Below are positions 1 through 7,234 of a stretch of DNA of 18,904 nt, one piece after another. Origin of the DNA: Hyphomicrobiales bacterium (GTDB taxonomy: Bacteria > Pseudomonadota > Alphaproteobacteria > Rhizobiales > SZUA-8); the NCBI GenBank assembly GCA_003232175.1, contig QILX01000031.1, forward strand, positions 1 through 18,904, written 5' to 3'. Positions within the stretch are counted from its first letter, which is position 1. Each line of letters starts with the position of its first letter. The notes beneath the pieces were generated by a model, which saw only the letters and a program-made list of their open reading frames with translations, made no database searches and was not told where the DNA came from. Both the position numbers and the translations under genes were made by a program.

Positions 1-228
1 CCCAAGACCGCGACGCTTCTTATGGCCCTGGAGGGGTTGTCCCTGGATAATGCGCTGATCATCGGCGGCGAGACCATTGATGAGAATTTTTCCAAAGCTT
101 CGCGCAATCTTCCCGACATCGATGTGCTGCCGGTTCAGGGCATCAATGTCTATGACGTATTGCGGCGCGATGTACTGGTGCTGACCAAAGCGGCGATTGC
201 CAAACTGGAGGACCGGTTCCATGCGTGA
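1..228 (+). CDS. rplD: 50S ribosomal protein L4 (uL4), C-terminal part, 5' truncated
   Basis: This is the last 75 codons of L4; the reading frame is open from the first base, so the gene begins before the window. L4 binds 23S rRNA early in 50S assembly, and its loop lines the peptide exit tunnel; that loop lies in the missing part. What remains is the globular C-terminal fold, with the family signature around ALIIGGETIDENFSKASRN and INVYDVLRRDVLVLTKAAI. The end overlaps rplW by 8 nt (ATGCGTGA), so translation of the two is probably coupled. In gamma-proteobacteria L4 represses its own operon through the leader; that leader is not in view, so nothing can be said about it here. Confidence 0.95.
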   Translation, partial: PKTATLLMALEGLSLDNALIIGGETIDENFSKASRNLPDIDVLPVQGINVYDVLRRDVLVLTKAAIAKLEDRFHA

Positions 229-517
229 GGCTGATCTTTATGACGTGATCCGCAGCCCGGTGATTACCGAAAAGGCCACCATGGCCTCGGAATTCAATCA
301 GGTTGTATTCAACGTCACCAAAACCGCAACCAAGACGGATATCAAACAAGCGGTGGAAAAATTGTTCAATGTCAAAGTCATTGCAGTGAACACTCTGGTG
401 CGCAAAGGCAAGAAAAAGCGGTTTCGCGGCCGTCTCGGGCAGCAGAGCGACGTTAAGAAGGCCATTGTGACCCTTGTCGATGGTCATTCAATCGACATTA
501 CAACCGGCCTGGGTTGA
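221..517 (+). CDS. rplW: 50S ribosomal protein L23 (uL23)
   Basis: L23 sits at the peptide exit of the large subunit and is the docking site for trigger factor and the signal recognition particle. The 98-residue product has the family opening DVIRSPVITEKAT (residues 8-20) and a basic rRNA-binding loop VRKGKKKRFRG (60-70). I chose the ATG at 221, because the upstream in-frame ATG at 197 would add eight residues that belong to the overlapping end of rplD and do not resemble L23. The start overlaps the rplD stop by 8 nt. The next gene, rplB, begins 17 nt after the stop. Confidence 0.96.
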   Translation: MREADLYDVIRSPVITEKATMASEFNQVVFNVTKTATKTDIKQAVEKLFNVKVIAVNTLVRKGKKKRFRGRLGQQSDVKKAIVTLVDGHSIDITTGLG

Positions 518-534
518 GGAGAAGAGTAGAGCAA

Positions 535-1374
535 ATGGCACTCAAATCCTACAAACCGAACACCCCTGGACAGCGCGGTCTTGTGCTGGTTTCCCGCAGC
601 CATCTGTGGGGCGGCAAGCCGGAAAAGACCCTGACCGAGGGGTTGTCCAAGAGTGGCGGGCGCAACAATCACGGGCGCATAACCGCGCGGCGGCGTGGCG
701 GCGGTCATAAGCGACTTTACCGCAAGATCGATTTCAGGCGTGTGAAGGTGGATATGCCGGCGACCGTCCAGCGGTTGGAATACGATCCCAACCGCACAGC
801 GTTTATTGCCCTGATCAAATATGAGGACGGTCAGCTTTCCTACATTCTGGCGCCGCAGCGCCTGGGGGAGGGCGACACTGTCATCTCCGGCGAAAAGGTC
901 GATGTCAAACCAGGTAATGCCATGCCGCTTGCCAGCATTCCCATCGGCACCATCGTCCACAATGTGGAAATGAAGCCGGGCAAGGGCGGTCAGATCGCCC
1001 GCTCGGCGGGAACATATGTCCAGCTTGTCGGCCGTGACCGGTCTTACGCGATTTTGAGGTTGAAGTCCGGCGAACAGCGCCTGGTACATGCTGCATGCAT
1101 GGCCACCATAGGCGCGGTCTCCAATTCGGACAATTCGAACCAGAAACTCGCCAAGGCGGGACGCAATCGCTGGCTCGGCCGCCGCCCCTCGGTGCGCGGC
1201 GTGGCCATGAACCCGGTCGATCATCCCCATGGCGGCGGCGAGGGCCGCACATCGGGTGGCCGGCACCCGGTCAGCCCGTGGGGCAAGCCGACCAAGGGCA
1301 AGAAAACCCGGTCCAATGTATCGACCGATAAATTCATCCTGCGCTCGCGGCACCTGAAGAAGAAGAGGAAATAG
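535..1374 (+). CDS. rplB: 50S ribosomal protein L2 (uL2)
   Basis: L2 is a primary 23S rRNA-binding protein needed for subunit joining and close to the peptidyl-transferase centre. The 279-residue length is normal. The N-terminal OB-like part carries SKSGGRNNHGRITARRRGGGHK (about residues 39-59), the middle carries VHNVEMKPGKGGQIARSAGTY, and the C-terminal part carries the NPVDHPHGGGEG box, whose first His is about residue 230, then GGRHPVSPWGKPTKGKKTR. The ATG at 535 is chosen over an in-frame ATG at 514 because it gives the expected MALKSYKPNTPGQRG start and has a GAGGAGAAGAG ribosome-binding stretch before it. rpsS follows after 3 nt. Confidence 0.97.
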   Translation: MALKSYKPNTPGQRGLVLVSRSHLWGGKPEKTLTEGLSKSGGRNNHGRITARRRGGGHKRLYRKIDFRRVKVDMPATVQRLEYDPNRTAFIALIKYEDGQLSYILAPQRLGEGDTVISGEKVDVKPGNAMPLASIPIGTIVHNVEMKPGKGGQIARSAGTYVQLVGRDRSYAILRLKSGEQRLVHAACMATIGAVSNSDNSNQKLAKAGRNRWLGRRPSVRGVAMNPVDHPHGGGEGRTSGGRHPVSPWGKPTKGKKTRSNVSTDKFILRSRHLKKKRK

Positions 1375-1377
1375 CCG

Positions 1378-1656
1378 ATGACGCGTTCGGTTTGGAAAGG
1401 CCCCTTTGTCGACGCCTATCTTTTGAAAAAGGCGGAGACGAGCCGTGCTTCAGGGCGCAGCGAAGTTATCAAGATGTGGAGCCGCCGCTCCACCATACTG
1501 CCGCAGTTTGTTGGCCTGACCTTCGGTGTCCACAATGGCCGTAAGCACATTCCAGTGCTGGTGACCGAGGACATGGTAGGCCATAAATTCGGCGAATTTT
1601 CGCCGACGCGGACCTATTACGGCCATATGGCCGATAAAAAAGCGAGAAGGAAGTAG
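1378..1656 (+). CDS. rpsS: 30S ribosomal protein S19 (uS19)
   Basis: S19 pairs with S13 in the head of the small subunit near the A-site tRNA. The 92-residue product has standard length and the signatures MTRSVWKGPFVD at the start, VGLTFGVHNGRKHIPV in the middle and GHKFGEFSPTRTYYGH near the end, followed by a basic tail. It lies 3 nt after rplB and 3 nt before rplV, so its translation probably depends on ribosomes finishing the preceding gene. The junctions are typical of the S10 operon. Confidence 0.97.
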   Translation: MTRSVWKGPFVDAYLLKKAETSRASGRSEVIKMWSRRSTILPQFVGLTFGVHNGRKHIPVLVTEDMVGHKFGEFSPTRTYYGHMADKKARRK

Positions 1657-1659
1657 GCC

Positions 1660-2040
1660 ATGGGAAAGGCAAAAAGCGAACGCCGCCTGGCCGACAACGA
1701 AGCCATGGCCATGGTGCGGAACATTCGTATCAGCCCGCAAAAGCTCAACCTGCTGGCCCAGTTGATCCGTGGCAAACGGGTTGAAAAGGCTCTGGCCGAC
1801 TTAAGCTTCAGCCGCAAACGCATCGCCAAGGACGTTAAAAAAGTGCTCGAAAGCGCCATTGCGAATGCGGAAAACAACCACGAACTCGATCTGGACGCAC
1901 TTATCGTCGCCGAGGCCCATGTGGGCAAAAACATGGTGATGAAGCGCTTCCGTCCCCGGGCCCGTGGCCGGGTCGGTCAGATCATAAAGCCGTTCAGTCA
2001 GATCACCATTATCTTACGCGAAGTTGAGGAGGCCGCCTGA
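1660..2040 (+). CDS. rplV: 50S ribosomal protein L22 (uL22)
   Basis: L22 contacts all 23S rRNA domains, and its beta-hairpin reaches the exit tunnel, where macrolide-resistance changes occur in other bacteria. The product is 126 residues. Visible family features are VRNIRISPQKLNLLAQLIRGK near the N-terminus, and the hairpin with its signature AEAHVGKNMVMKRFRPRARGRVGQI in the last third. The hairpin tip residues look ordinary, with no insertion or deletion apparent by eye. The stop shares one base with the rpsC start (TGATG). Confidence 0.96.
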   Translation: MGKAKSERRLADNEAMAMVRNIRISPQKLNLLAQLIRGKRVEKALADLSFSRKRIAKDVKKVLESAIANAENNHELDLDALIVAEAHVGKNMVMKRFRPRARGRVGQIIKPFSQITIILREVEEAA

Positions 2041-2750
2041 TGGGGCAAAAAGTATCACCAATCGGCCTCAGGCTGGGCATCAACCGGACGTGGGATTCGC
2101 GCTGGTATGCCGATGGCGCGGCGTATGCCGAACTCCTGCACGAGGATTTCCGCATCCGTGATCACATCCGCAAAGGCCGGACCCAGGCGGCGATCTCCAA
2201 GGTCGTCATCGAGCGTCCCCACAAAAAATGCCGGGTGTCCATTCATACGGCGCGTCCGGGTGTTTTGATCGGCAAAAAGGGTGCCGACATCGAGACCATG
2301 CGCCGCGCGGTTCAGAACATGACCAAAAGCGAAGTCCACATCAACATCGTCGAAATTCGCAAACCCGAGATCGACGCTGTGCTGGTAGCGGAAAATATCG
2401 CCCAGCAGCTTGAGCGCCGCGTGGCGTTCCGCCGGGTGATGAAGCGTGCGGTTCAGTCGGCCATGCGCCTTGGTGCCGAAGGCATCCGCATCAATTGCGG
2501 CGGCCGGCTCGGGGGGGCGGAGATCGCGCGTACCGAATGGTACCGCGAAGGCCGGGTGCCGCTGCACACTTTGCGCGCTGATGTCGATTACGGCACTGCA
2601 ACCGGTCACACCGCTTATGGCACCTGCGGGGTCAAGGTGTGGATCTTCCGTGGCGAGATCATGGAACACGATCCCATGGCCCATGATCGCCGGATTACCG
2701 AGGGCGCCGAGCGCGGCAACAGCCGCGGCCGCGGCGATCGCGGGCGCTAG
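2040..2750 (+). CDS. rpsC: 30S ribosomal protein S3 (uS3)
   Basis: S3 forms part of the mRNA entry tunnel and its helicase activity on the small subunit. The 236-residue protein opens MGQKVSPIGLRLGI and contains a type II KH domain with the loop GVLIGKKGADIE, where GKKG is about residues 78-81. The C-terminal half has MRLGAEGIRINCGGRLGGAEIARTEWYREGRVPLHTLRADVDYG, a highly conserved S3 stretch, and a short Arg/Gly-rich end (RGNSRGRGDRGR). The start codon overlaps the rplV stop by one base. A 10-nt gap containing GGGAGTAAGAG supplies the ribosome-binding site for rplP. Confidence 0.97.
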   Translation: MGQKVSPIGLRLGINRTWDSRWYADGAAYAELLHEDFRIRDHIRKGRTQAAISKVVIERPHKKCRVSIHTARPGVLIGKKGADIETMRRAVQNMTKSEVHINIVEIRKPEIDAVLVAENIAQQLERRVAFRRVMKRAVQSAMRLGAEGIRINCGGRLGGAEIARTEWYREGRVPLHTLRADVDYGTATGHTAYGTCGVKVWIFRGEIMEHDPMAHDRRITEGAERGNSRGRGDRGR

Positions 2751-2760
2751 GGAGTAAGAG

Positions 2761-3180
2761 ATGTTACAGCCAAAACGCACCAAATTCCGCAAGGCCCACA
2801 AGGGACGCATTCATGGCGTCGCCAAGGGTGGAACCGCGCTAAATTTCGGCGCCTATGGCCTGAAAGCCCAGGAACCGGCGCGGGTAACCGCAAGGCAGAT
2901 CGAAGCGGCGCGCCGGGCGCTGACCCGCCATATGAAACGCGCCGGCCGGGTGTGGATCCGCATTTTCCCAGATGTCCCGGTCTCGAAAAAGCCGACTGAA
3001 GTGCGCATGGGCAAGGGCAAGGGCACGCCGGAATTCTGGGCCGCACGCGTCAAGCCGGGGCGGATCATGTTCGAGATTGACGGTGTTCCTTACGACGTCG
3101 CCCGCCAGGCATTGGAATTGGCCTCGGCCAAACTGCCGATCAAGACGCGTTTCATCAAGCGTCTTGGCGACAACGGCTAG
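2761..3180 (+). CDS. rplP: 50S ribosomal protein L16 (uL16)
   Basis: L16 organises the A-site region of the large subunit and is one of the last proteins added in assembly. The 139-residue product starts MLQPKRTKFRKAHKGR and contains GGTALNFGAYGLKA and the basic loop VRMGKGKGTPEFWAARVKPGRIMFE. Both are strongly conserved. It is a residue or two longer than the common form because of a small C-terminal end (RLGDNG). rpmC follows after 16 nt with a clear GGGAG-type ribosome-binding site. Confidence 0.97.
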   Translation: MLQPKRTKFRKAHKGRIHGVAKGGTALNFGAYGLKAQEPARVTARQIEAARRALTRHMKRAGRVWIRIFPDVPVSKKPTEVRMGKGKGTPEFWAARVKPGRIMFEIDGVPYDVARQALELASAKLPIKTRFIKRLGDNG

Positions 3181-3196
3181 GGACGGGAGAACAGGT

Positions 3197-3409
3197 ATGA
3201 AAGTTTCCGAAGTGCGCGATATGTCATCGGACCAGTTGGAAGAACAATTGGTGGCGCTGAAACGCGAGCAGTTCAATTTGCGGTTTCAGGCGGCCTCCGG
3301 TCAGCTCGAAAACACCTCAAGAATGCGTGCGGTACGGCGCGATGCCGCGCGGGTAAAAACCATTCAACGCGAAACGAGCGCAAAAAGCGCCGACAAGGCC
3401 GAGGGCTAA
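3197..3409 (+). CDS. rpmC: 50S ribosomal protein L29 (uL29)
   Basis: L29 is a small two-helix protein beside L23 at the tunnel exit. The 70-residue product reads MKVSEVRDMSSDQLEEQLVALKREQFNLRFQ, then GQLENTSRMRAVRRDAARVKT, which is the normal L29 pattern of two helices joined at the GQLENTSR turn. The frame is open much further upstream (to 2972) inside rplP, but only the ATG at 3197 gives an L29 N-terminus and has a ribosome-binding site (GGGAGAACAGGT). The tail after residue 60 (ETSAKSADKAEG) is low complexity. rpsQ starts 6 nt after the stop. Confidence 0.95.
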   Translation: MKVSEVRDMSSDQLEEQLVALKREQFNLRFQAASGQLENTSRMRAVRRDAARVKTIQRETSAKSADKAEG

Positions 3410-3415
3410 CGGGTC

Positions 3416-3652
3416 ATGCCGAAACGAATTATGCAAGGTGTCGTCGTCAGTGACAAAAACGACAAAACCATCGTGGTCAAGGTTGAGCGCCGCTTTTCCG
3501 ACCCTGTGATGAAAAAAACCATTCGCCGTTCCAAGCGCTACCAGGCCCATGATCCGGCCAACAGCGTCAAGACCGGCGATCAGGTAAGAATTCGCGAATG
3601 CCGGCCTTTGTCGAAGACAAAACGCTGGGAAGTTGTGTTGAACGCCGAATAA
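3416..3652 (+). CDS. rpsQ: 30S ribosomal protein S17 (uS17)
   Basis: S17 is an early 16S rRNA-binding OB-fold protein of the small-subunit body. The 78-residue product has MPKRIMQGVVVSDKNDKTIVVKVERR, the central SKRYQAHDP and the end CRPLSKTKRWEVV, all typical. It is at the short end of the usual range. After this gene comes the only spacer over 50 nt in the S17-to-L30 stretch; it contains a hairpin (see 3677-3696). Confidence 0.96.
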   Translation: MPKRIMQGVVVSDKNDKTIVVKVERRFSDPVMKKTIRRSKRYQAHDPANSVKTGDQVRIRECRPLSKTKRWEVVLNAE

Positions 3653-3676
3653 GCGTTTGAATTGAATTGATTTTAT

Positions 3677-3696
3677 GCTGGGCTCGTGAGCCCGGC
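3677..3696 (+). promoter_or_regulatory. Hairpin in the rpsQ-rplN spacer
   Basis: Bases 3677-3684 (GCTGGGCT) can pair with 3689-3696 (AGCCCGGC) around the loop CGTG: eight pairs, one of them G-U. There is no T-run after it, so it does not look like a Rho-independent terminator. It lies 18 nt before the rplN ATG at the junction between the classical S10 and spc gene sets. It could be an RNA-processing or stability element, or a remnant regulatory site; the role is unknown. Confidence 0.5.
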
Positions 3697-3714
3697 GCGA
3701 AAGGCGGACCAGCC

Positions 3715-4083
3715 ATGATACAGATGCAAACCAACCTAGATGTGGCGGATAATTCCGGCGCCCGTCGGGTGCAGTGCATCAAGGTCCTTGGCGGATCAAA
3801 GCGGAGATACGCCTCCGTGGGCGACGTCATTGTCGTCTCGGTCAAGGAGGCGATCCCGCGCGGCCGGGTGAAAAAGGGTGATGTCATGAGGGCCGTGGTG
3901 GTCAGGACTGCCAAGGAAATCCATCGGGCCGATGGCTCGGTCATCCGTTTTGACCGCAATGCCGCAGTCTTGGTCAGCCCGCAGGGCGAGCCGATCGGTA
4001 CGCGTATTTTTGGACCCGTCACCCGTGAATTGCGGTCTAAAAATCACATGAAAATCGTTTCACTTGCTCCGGAGGTGCTGTGA
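3715..4083 (+). CDS. rplN: 50S ribosomal protein L14 (uL14)
   Basis: L14 lies on the subunit interface and forms intersubunit bridges; it is also the docking point for the silencing factor RsfS. From the ATG at 3715 the product is 122 residues, the canonical family length. It reads MIQMQTNLDVADNSGARRVQCIKVLGG at the start and GEPIGTRIFGPVTRELRSKNHMKIVSLAPEVL at the end. The frame extends upstream to 3667, but those 16 residues come from the spacer and match nothing in L14. The stretch RNAAVLVSPQGEPIG differs slightly from the more common NAAVLIN form. The stop overlaps the rplX start by one base. Confidence 0.97.
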   Translation: MIQMQTNLDVADNSGARRVQCIKVLGGSKRRYASVGDVIVVSVKEAIPRGRVKKGDVMRAVVVRTAKEIHRADGSVIRFDRNAAVLVSPQGEPIGTRIFGPVTRELRSKNHMKIVSLAPEVL

Positions 4084-4400
4084 TGGCGGCACGGATCAAG
4101 AAGGGTGACAATGTGGTTGTCATTACCGGCAAGGACAAAGGCAAGACTGGCGAGGTTTTGCGCATGTTGCTAACAGCGGACCGTGCCGTGGTGCGCGGTG
4201 TTAACGTGGCACGCCGGCACACACGTCAGACCGCGAGCCAGGAGGGCGGCATTATTGCAAAAGAGCTGCCGATCCACCTCTCCAACCTCGCCATGGCTGA
4301 TCCTGAAGACGGTAAACCGACACGGATCGGATTCAAATTCAATGATGACGGTAGCAAAGTTCGCTTCGCCAAGAAATCAGGAGGCGTGATCGATGGCTGA
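4083..4400 (+). CDS. rplX: 50S ribosomal protein L24 (uL24)
   Basis: L24 is an assembly-initiating 23S rRNA-binding protein near the tunnel exit. The 105-residue product begins MAARIKKGDNVVVITGKDKGKTGEVL, a KOW motif, and continues VNVARRHTRQT and GGIIAKELPIHLSNLA. A GTG codon 3 nt upstream is also in frame, but the ATG at 4083 fits better with the GGAGGTG ribosome-binding site located inside the end of rplN. It overlaps rplN by 1 nt and rplE by 8 nt, so three genes in a row are translationally linked. Confidence 0.96.
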   Translation: MAARIKKGDNVVVITGKDKGKTGEVLRMLLTADRAVVRGVNVARRHTRQTASQEGGIIAKELPIHLSNLAMADPEDGKPTRIGFKFNDDGSKVRFAKKSGGVIDG

Positions 4401-4950
4401 GGCCGCTTACAAGCCACGGATGAAATCGCAATATGAAGATGTTGTGCGGGCCGACCTGATCAAGGAATTTGGCTACAAGAACCCAATGGAAGTTCCCCGG
4501 CTTGAAAAAGTCGTGCTCAATATGGGCGTCGGTTCGGCTGTGGGTGATTCAAAAAAGATCAAGATCGCTGTTGATGAGATGACCAAGATTGCCGGCCAGA
4601 GACCGGTAATTACCCGGGCCAAAAATTCAATCGCCGGGTTTAAACTGCGCGAAGAAATGGCGATCGGCACCAAAGTCACCTTACGTCAGGCGCGCATGTT
4701 CGAGTTTGTCGACCGCCTTGTCACTGTCGCCCTGCCGCGGGTTCGCGATTTTCGCGGCCTCAGTCAAAAGAGTTTTGACGGCAACGGCAATTTTGCCATG
4801 GGTATCAAGGAACACATTGTCTTCCCCGAGATCGACTACGACAATGTCGACCAGGTGTGGGGTTTTGACGTGATCGTATGCACAACGGCCAAGACCGATG
4901 ACGAAGCTCGGGTGCTGCTGACTGGCCTGAATTTTCCATTCAGGCAGTGA
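4393..4950 (+). CDS. rplE: 50S ribosomal protein L5 (uL5)
   Basis: L5 is part of the central protuberance, binds 5S rRNA together with L18, and touches P-site tRNA. The 185-residue protein shows VPRLEKVVLNMGVG, GQRPVITRAKNSIAGFKLREEMAIGTKVTLR and DFRGLSQKSFDGNGNFAMGIKEHIVFPEIDYD, all hallmark segments. Its ATG lies inside the last codons of rplX (ATGGCTGA, 8-nt overlap). In E. coli the S8 repressor acts at this gene's start; I did not find an obvious copy of that rRNA-like site here by eye. Confidence 0.97.
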   Translation: MAEAAYKPRMKSQYEDVVRADLIKEFGYKNPMEVPRLEKVVLNMGVGSAVGDSKKIKIAVDEMTKIAGQRPVITRAKNSIAGFKLREEMAIGTKVTLRQARMFEFVDRLVTVALPRVRDFRGLSQKSFDGNGNFAMGIKEHIVFPEIDYDNVDQVWGFDVIVCTTAKTDDEARVLLTGLNFPFRQ

Positions 4951-4982
4951 CGGTGCGGTGGCACGGGCAAAGGAGAATATGA

Positions 4983-5288
4983 ATGGCTAAAAAGAGCGCT
5001 GTGGCGCGAGATAAGAAGCGTCGCCGGCTGGTGAAAAATTTCGCCGCCAAACGCCTCCGGCTCAAGGCCGTGGCCAAAGACCTCACGGTTACGGCGGAAG
5101 AGCGGTTTCAGGCGCGCCTGAAGCTGGCGGAATTGCCGCGAAATTCTTCGCCAAACCGATGCCGCAACCGGTGCGAACTCACCGGTCGCCCCCGCGGCTT
5201 TTACCGAAAGTTGAAAATGTCTCGCGTGGCGCTACGGGAACTCGCTTCGGCGGGTCTTATCCCGGGCATGGTCAAATCGAGCTGGTAG
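4983..5288 (+). CDS. rpsN: 30S ribosomal protein S14 (uS14), zinc-independent form
   Basis: S14 is a late-assembling protein of the small-subunit head. The 101-residue length and the segment NRCRNRCELTGRPRGFYRKLKMSRVALRELA identify the long form that lacks the paired CxxC zinc-binding motifs of the short, 61-residue version. The C-terminus GLIPGMVKSSW is typical. A strong AAAGGAGA ribosome-binding site lies just before the ATG. The 32-nt spacer after rplE holds nothing else visible. Confidence 0.96.
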   Translation: MAKKSAVARDKKRRRLVKNFAAKRLRLKAVAKDLTVTAEERFQARLKLAELPRNSSPNRCRNRCELTGRPRGFYRKLKMSRVALRELASAGLIPGMVKSSW

Positions 5289-5301
5289 GGAATTTGCGCA
5301 A

Positions 5302-5700
5302 ATGACAATGACCGATCCATTGGGCGATATGCTCACTCGTATCCGCAATGCAGCGATGCGAGGCAAGTCCAAAGTAACGACGCCAGCCTCCAAGCTTCGC
5401 AAGCGGGTGCTCGATGTACTGCAGGCCGAGGGGTACATCCGCGGCTATGCCGAGGTTGATTACTCGGGCGGTAAATCTGAGTTTGAGGTAGAGCTGAAAT
5501 ACCATGAGGGTTCTCCCGTCATTCAGAAGATTGAACGGGTATCTACCCCGGGCCGGCGGGTATATTCCTCCGTGAGGGATCTACCAAGTTTTTACAACGG
5601 TCTTGGCGTGTCGATCCTTTCGACACCCAAGGGCGTCATGTCAGACACCCAGGCGCGCGACCAGAATGTCGGCGGCGAAGTGCTCTGCAAAGTCTTTTAG
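5302..5700 (+). CDS. rpsH: 30S ribosomal protein S8 (uS8)
   Basis: S8 binds helix 21 of 16S rRNA and in E. coli also represses the spc operon. The 132-residue product starts MTMTDPLGDMLTRIRNA and ends with the conserved STPKGVMSDTQARDQNVGGEVLCKVF. Two ATG codons are in frame (5302 and 5308); the first gives the usual length and is kept, but the second cannot be excluded because the ribosome-binding site (GGTAGGG, about 11 nt upstream of the first) is unevenly spaced. Gap to rpsN is 13 nt, to rplF 19 nt. Confidence 0.96.
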   Translation: MTMTDPLGDMLTRIRNAAMRGKSKVTTPASKLRKRVLDVLQAEGYIRGYAEVDYSGGKSEFEVELKYHEGSPVIQKIERVSTPGRRVYSSVRDLPSFYNGLGVSILSTPKGVMSDTQARDQNVGGEVLCKVF

Positions 5701-5719
5701 GAACGAGGGTAGGGTTACG

Positions 5720-6253
5720 ATGTCTCGTATCGGCAAACAGCCTGTTTCGGTCCCCTCAGGGGTCACGGCGAATATTGATGGACAAACCGTTTCGGTTCGG
5801 GGGCCCAAGGGCCAGCTTGAAGCCGTATTGGTGGCTGAGGTTATGGCGTCAATGGGCGATGACGGAATTACCATTAAACCCCGCGACGAGACCAAGCGGT
5901 CCCGCTCAATGTGGGGCATGCAGCGCACCATAGTCGCCAATATGATAGAAGGGGTTTCGTCAGGTTTTTCCAAATCCCTGGAAATCAATGGTGTTGGCTA
6001 CCGAGCGCAAGTGCAAGGCCGGGCGCTGCAATTGGCACTGGGTTTCTCCCATAACGTAAAATACGAAGTGCCTGAAGGCATCGACGTCGTGTGCCCAAAA
6101 CCCACCGAAATCACGATTTCGGGAATCGACAAGCAAAAAGTCGGGCAGGTGGCAGCCGAAATTCGGCGTTATCGTCCGCCCGAGCCCTATAAAGGCAAGG
6201 GTGTGAAATACGCCGGTGAATATATTTTCCGTAAAGAAGGCAAGAAGAAGTAA
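5720..6253 (+). CDS. rplF: 50S ribosomal protein L6 (uL6)
   Basis: L6 lies near the GTPase-associated centre and the factor-binding site. From the ATG at 5720 the product is 177 residues, the standard size. It opens MSRIGKQPVSVPSGV and ends with the signature PPEPYKGKGVKYAGEYIFRKEGKKK. The open frame extends upstream to 5603 inside rpsH, but no L6 homology would be expected there, and a GAGGGTAGGG ribosome-binding site sits just before 5720. Two similar L6 domains are apparent, splitting near residue 80. Confidence 0.97.
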   Translation: MSRIGKQPVSVPSGVTANIDGQTVSVRGPKGQLEAVLVAEVMASMGDDGITIKPRDETKRSRSMWGMQRTIVANMIEGVSSGFSKSLEINGVGYRAQVQGRALQLALGFSHNVKYEVPEGIDVVCPKPTEITISGIDKQKVGQVAAEIRRYRPPEPYKGKGVKYAGEYIFRKEGKKK

Positions 6254-6263
6254 GGCATCGACC

Positions 6264-6626
6264 ATGGCTAGTAAAAATTCAATCACCGCCCGCCGGGTTG
6301 CGCGGGTTCGCCGTGCCCTGAAATCAAGGGCCAACGGTCGGCCGCGCCTCAGTGTATTCCGCTCGTCCAAGCACATTCATGTCCAGGTTATCGATGATGG
6401 GGCCGGGCGCACTATTGCGGCTGCCTCATCTTTAGAAAAAGATCTCAAGGGCAAACTTAAAACCGGTGCAAATGTGGATGCCGCGGCCGTTGTCGGCAAA
6501 CTTGTCGCCGAGCGTGCCGTCAAGGCCGGTGTTACCACGGTAATTTTCGATCGCGGCGGGTACATTTATCATGGCCGCGTCAAGGCGCTGGCCGAAGCTG
6601 CCCGTGAGGGCGGCCTGAAGTTTTGA
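6264..6626 (+). CDS. rplR: 50S ribosomal protein L18 (uL18)
   Basis: L18 carries 5S rRNA into the central protuberance with L5. The 120-residue product has a basic N-terminus (residues 1-30, RRVARVRRALKSRANGRPRL) and the core RLSVFRSSKHIHVQVIDD, ending VIFDRGGYIYHGRVKALAEAAREGGLKF, an exact family-type C-terminus. The ATG at 6264 is used; the frame opens earlier at 6216 but that part overlaps rplF and does not resemble L18. The spacing is 10 nt to rplF and 15 nt to rpsE. Confidence 0.96.
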   Translation: MASKNSITARRVARVRRALKSRANGRPRLSVFRSSKHIHVQVIDDGAGRTIAAASSLEKDLKGKLKTGANVDAAAVVGKLVAERAVKAGVTTVIFDRGGYIYHGRVKALAEAAREGGLKF

Positions 6627-6641
6627 TGGGACGAGGTTAAT

Positions 6642-7223
6642 ATGGCACGCGAATCAAGAGGCCGCGACAATCGTGGCGGCCGCAATGCTCGGGACGACCG
6701 CGACAACGAGTTTGTCGACAAATTGGTTCACATCAACCGGGTGGCGAAAGTCGTCAAGGGCGGCCGGAGGTTCGGTTTTGCGGCGCTGGTTGTGGTTGGT
6801 GATCAAAAAGGCCGGGTCGGATTTGGTCATGGCAAGGCGCGTGAAGTTCCTGAGGCCATCCGCAAGGCAACTGAAGCTGCCAAGCGCGGTTTGATCCGTG
6901 TCCCTTTGCGTGAGGGCCGGACTTTGCATCACGATGTGGCGGGTCGTCATGGCGCCGGCAAGGTCTACTTGCGCGCCGCGCCTCCGGGAACCGGCATTAT
7001 CGCCGGCGGCCCGATGCGTGCCGTGTTCGAAACCCTTGGGGTCCAGGACGTGGTCGCCAAATCTCTTGGGACCGCCAATCCGTACAACATGGTACGGGCG
7101 ACTTTTGACGCGCTGGCCAATGAAGAGAGCCCGCGCCAGGTGGCTGCGCGTCGGGGTCTGAAAGTCAGTGACATTATTTCACGCCGCTCCGATGGGGCCG
7201 GCGGCACCGAACTTGAAGGTTAA
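6642..7223 (+). CDS. rpsE: 30S ribosomal protein S5 (uS5)
   Basis: S5 lines the mRNA channel and affects decoding accuracy. The protein is 193 residues, longer than the roughly 167 of E. coli because of an N-terminal Arg/Gly/Asp-rich extension (about residues 1-22) and an extra C-terminal tail (SRRSDGAGGTELEG). Core signatures are VKGGRRFGFAALVVVGD, GRVGFGHGKAREVPEAIRKA and PGTGIIAGGPMRAVFE. Such tails are usual in alphaproteobacteria. The gene sits 15 nt after rplR and 11 nt before rpmD. Confidence 0.96.
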   Translation: MARESRGRDNRGGRNARDDRDNEFVDKLVHINRVAKVVKGGRRFGFAALVVVGDQKGRVGFGHGKAREVPEAIRKATEAAKRGLIRVPLREGRTLHHDVAGRHGAGKVYLRAAPPGTGIIAGGPMRAVFETLGVQDVVAKSLGTANPYNMVRATFDALANEESPRQVAARRGLKVSDIISRRSDGAGGTELEG

Positions 7224-7234
7224 GGGACGAGCTG

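Noticed and set aside
484..1353. 289-codon open frame on the minus strand opposite rplB
   Set aside because: It mirrors the highly conserved L2 gene and resembles no known protein; a shadow of rplB codon use.
2055..2810. 251-codon open frame on the minus strand opposite rpsC
   Set aside because: It is a shadow of the S3 gene, with no family features and no ribosome-binding site seen.
3657..3679. TTGAAT ... TATGCT as a promoter for rplN
   Set aside because: The boxes are only 11 nt apart, too close for a sigma-70-type promoter, and at the correct distance there is no -35 match.
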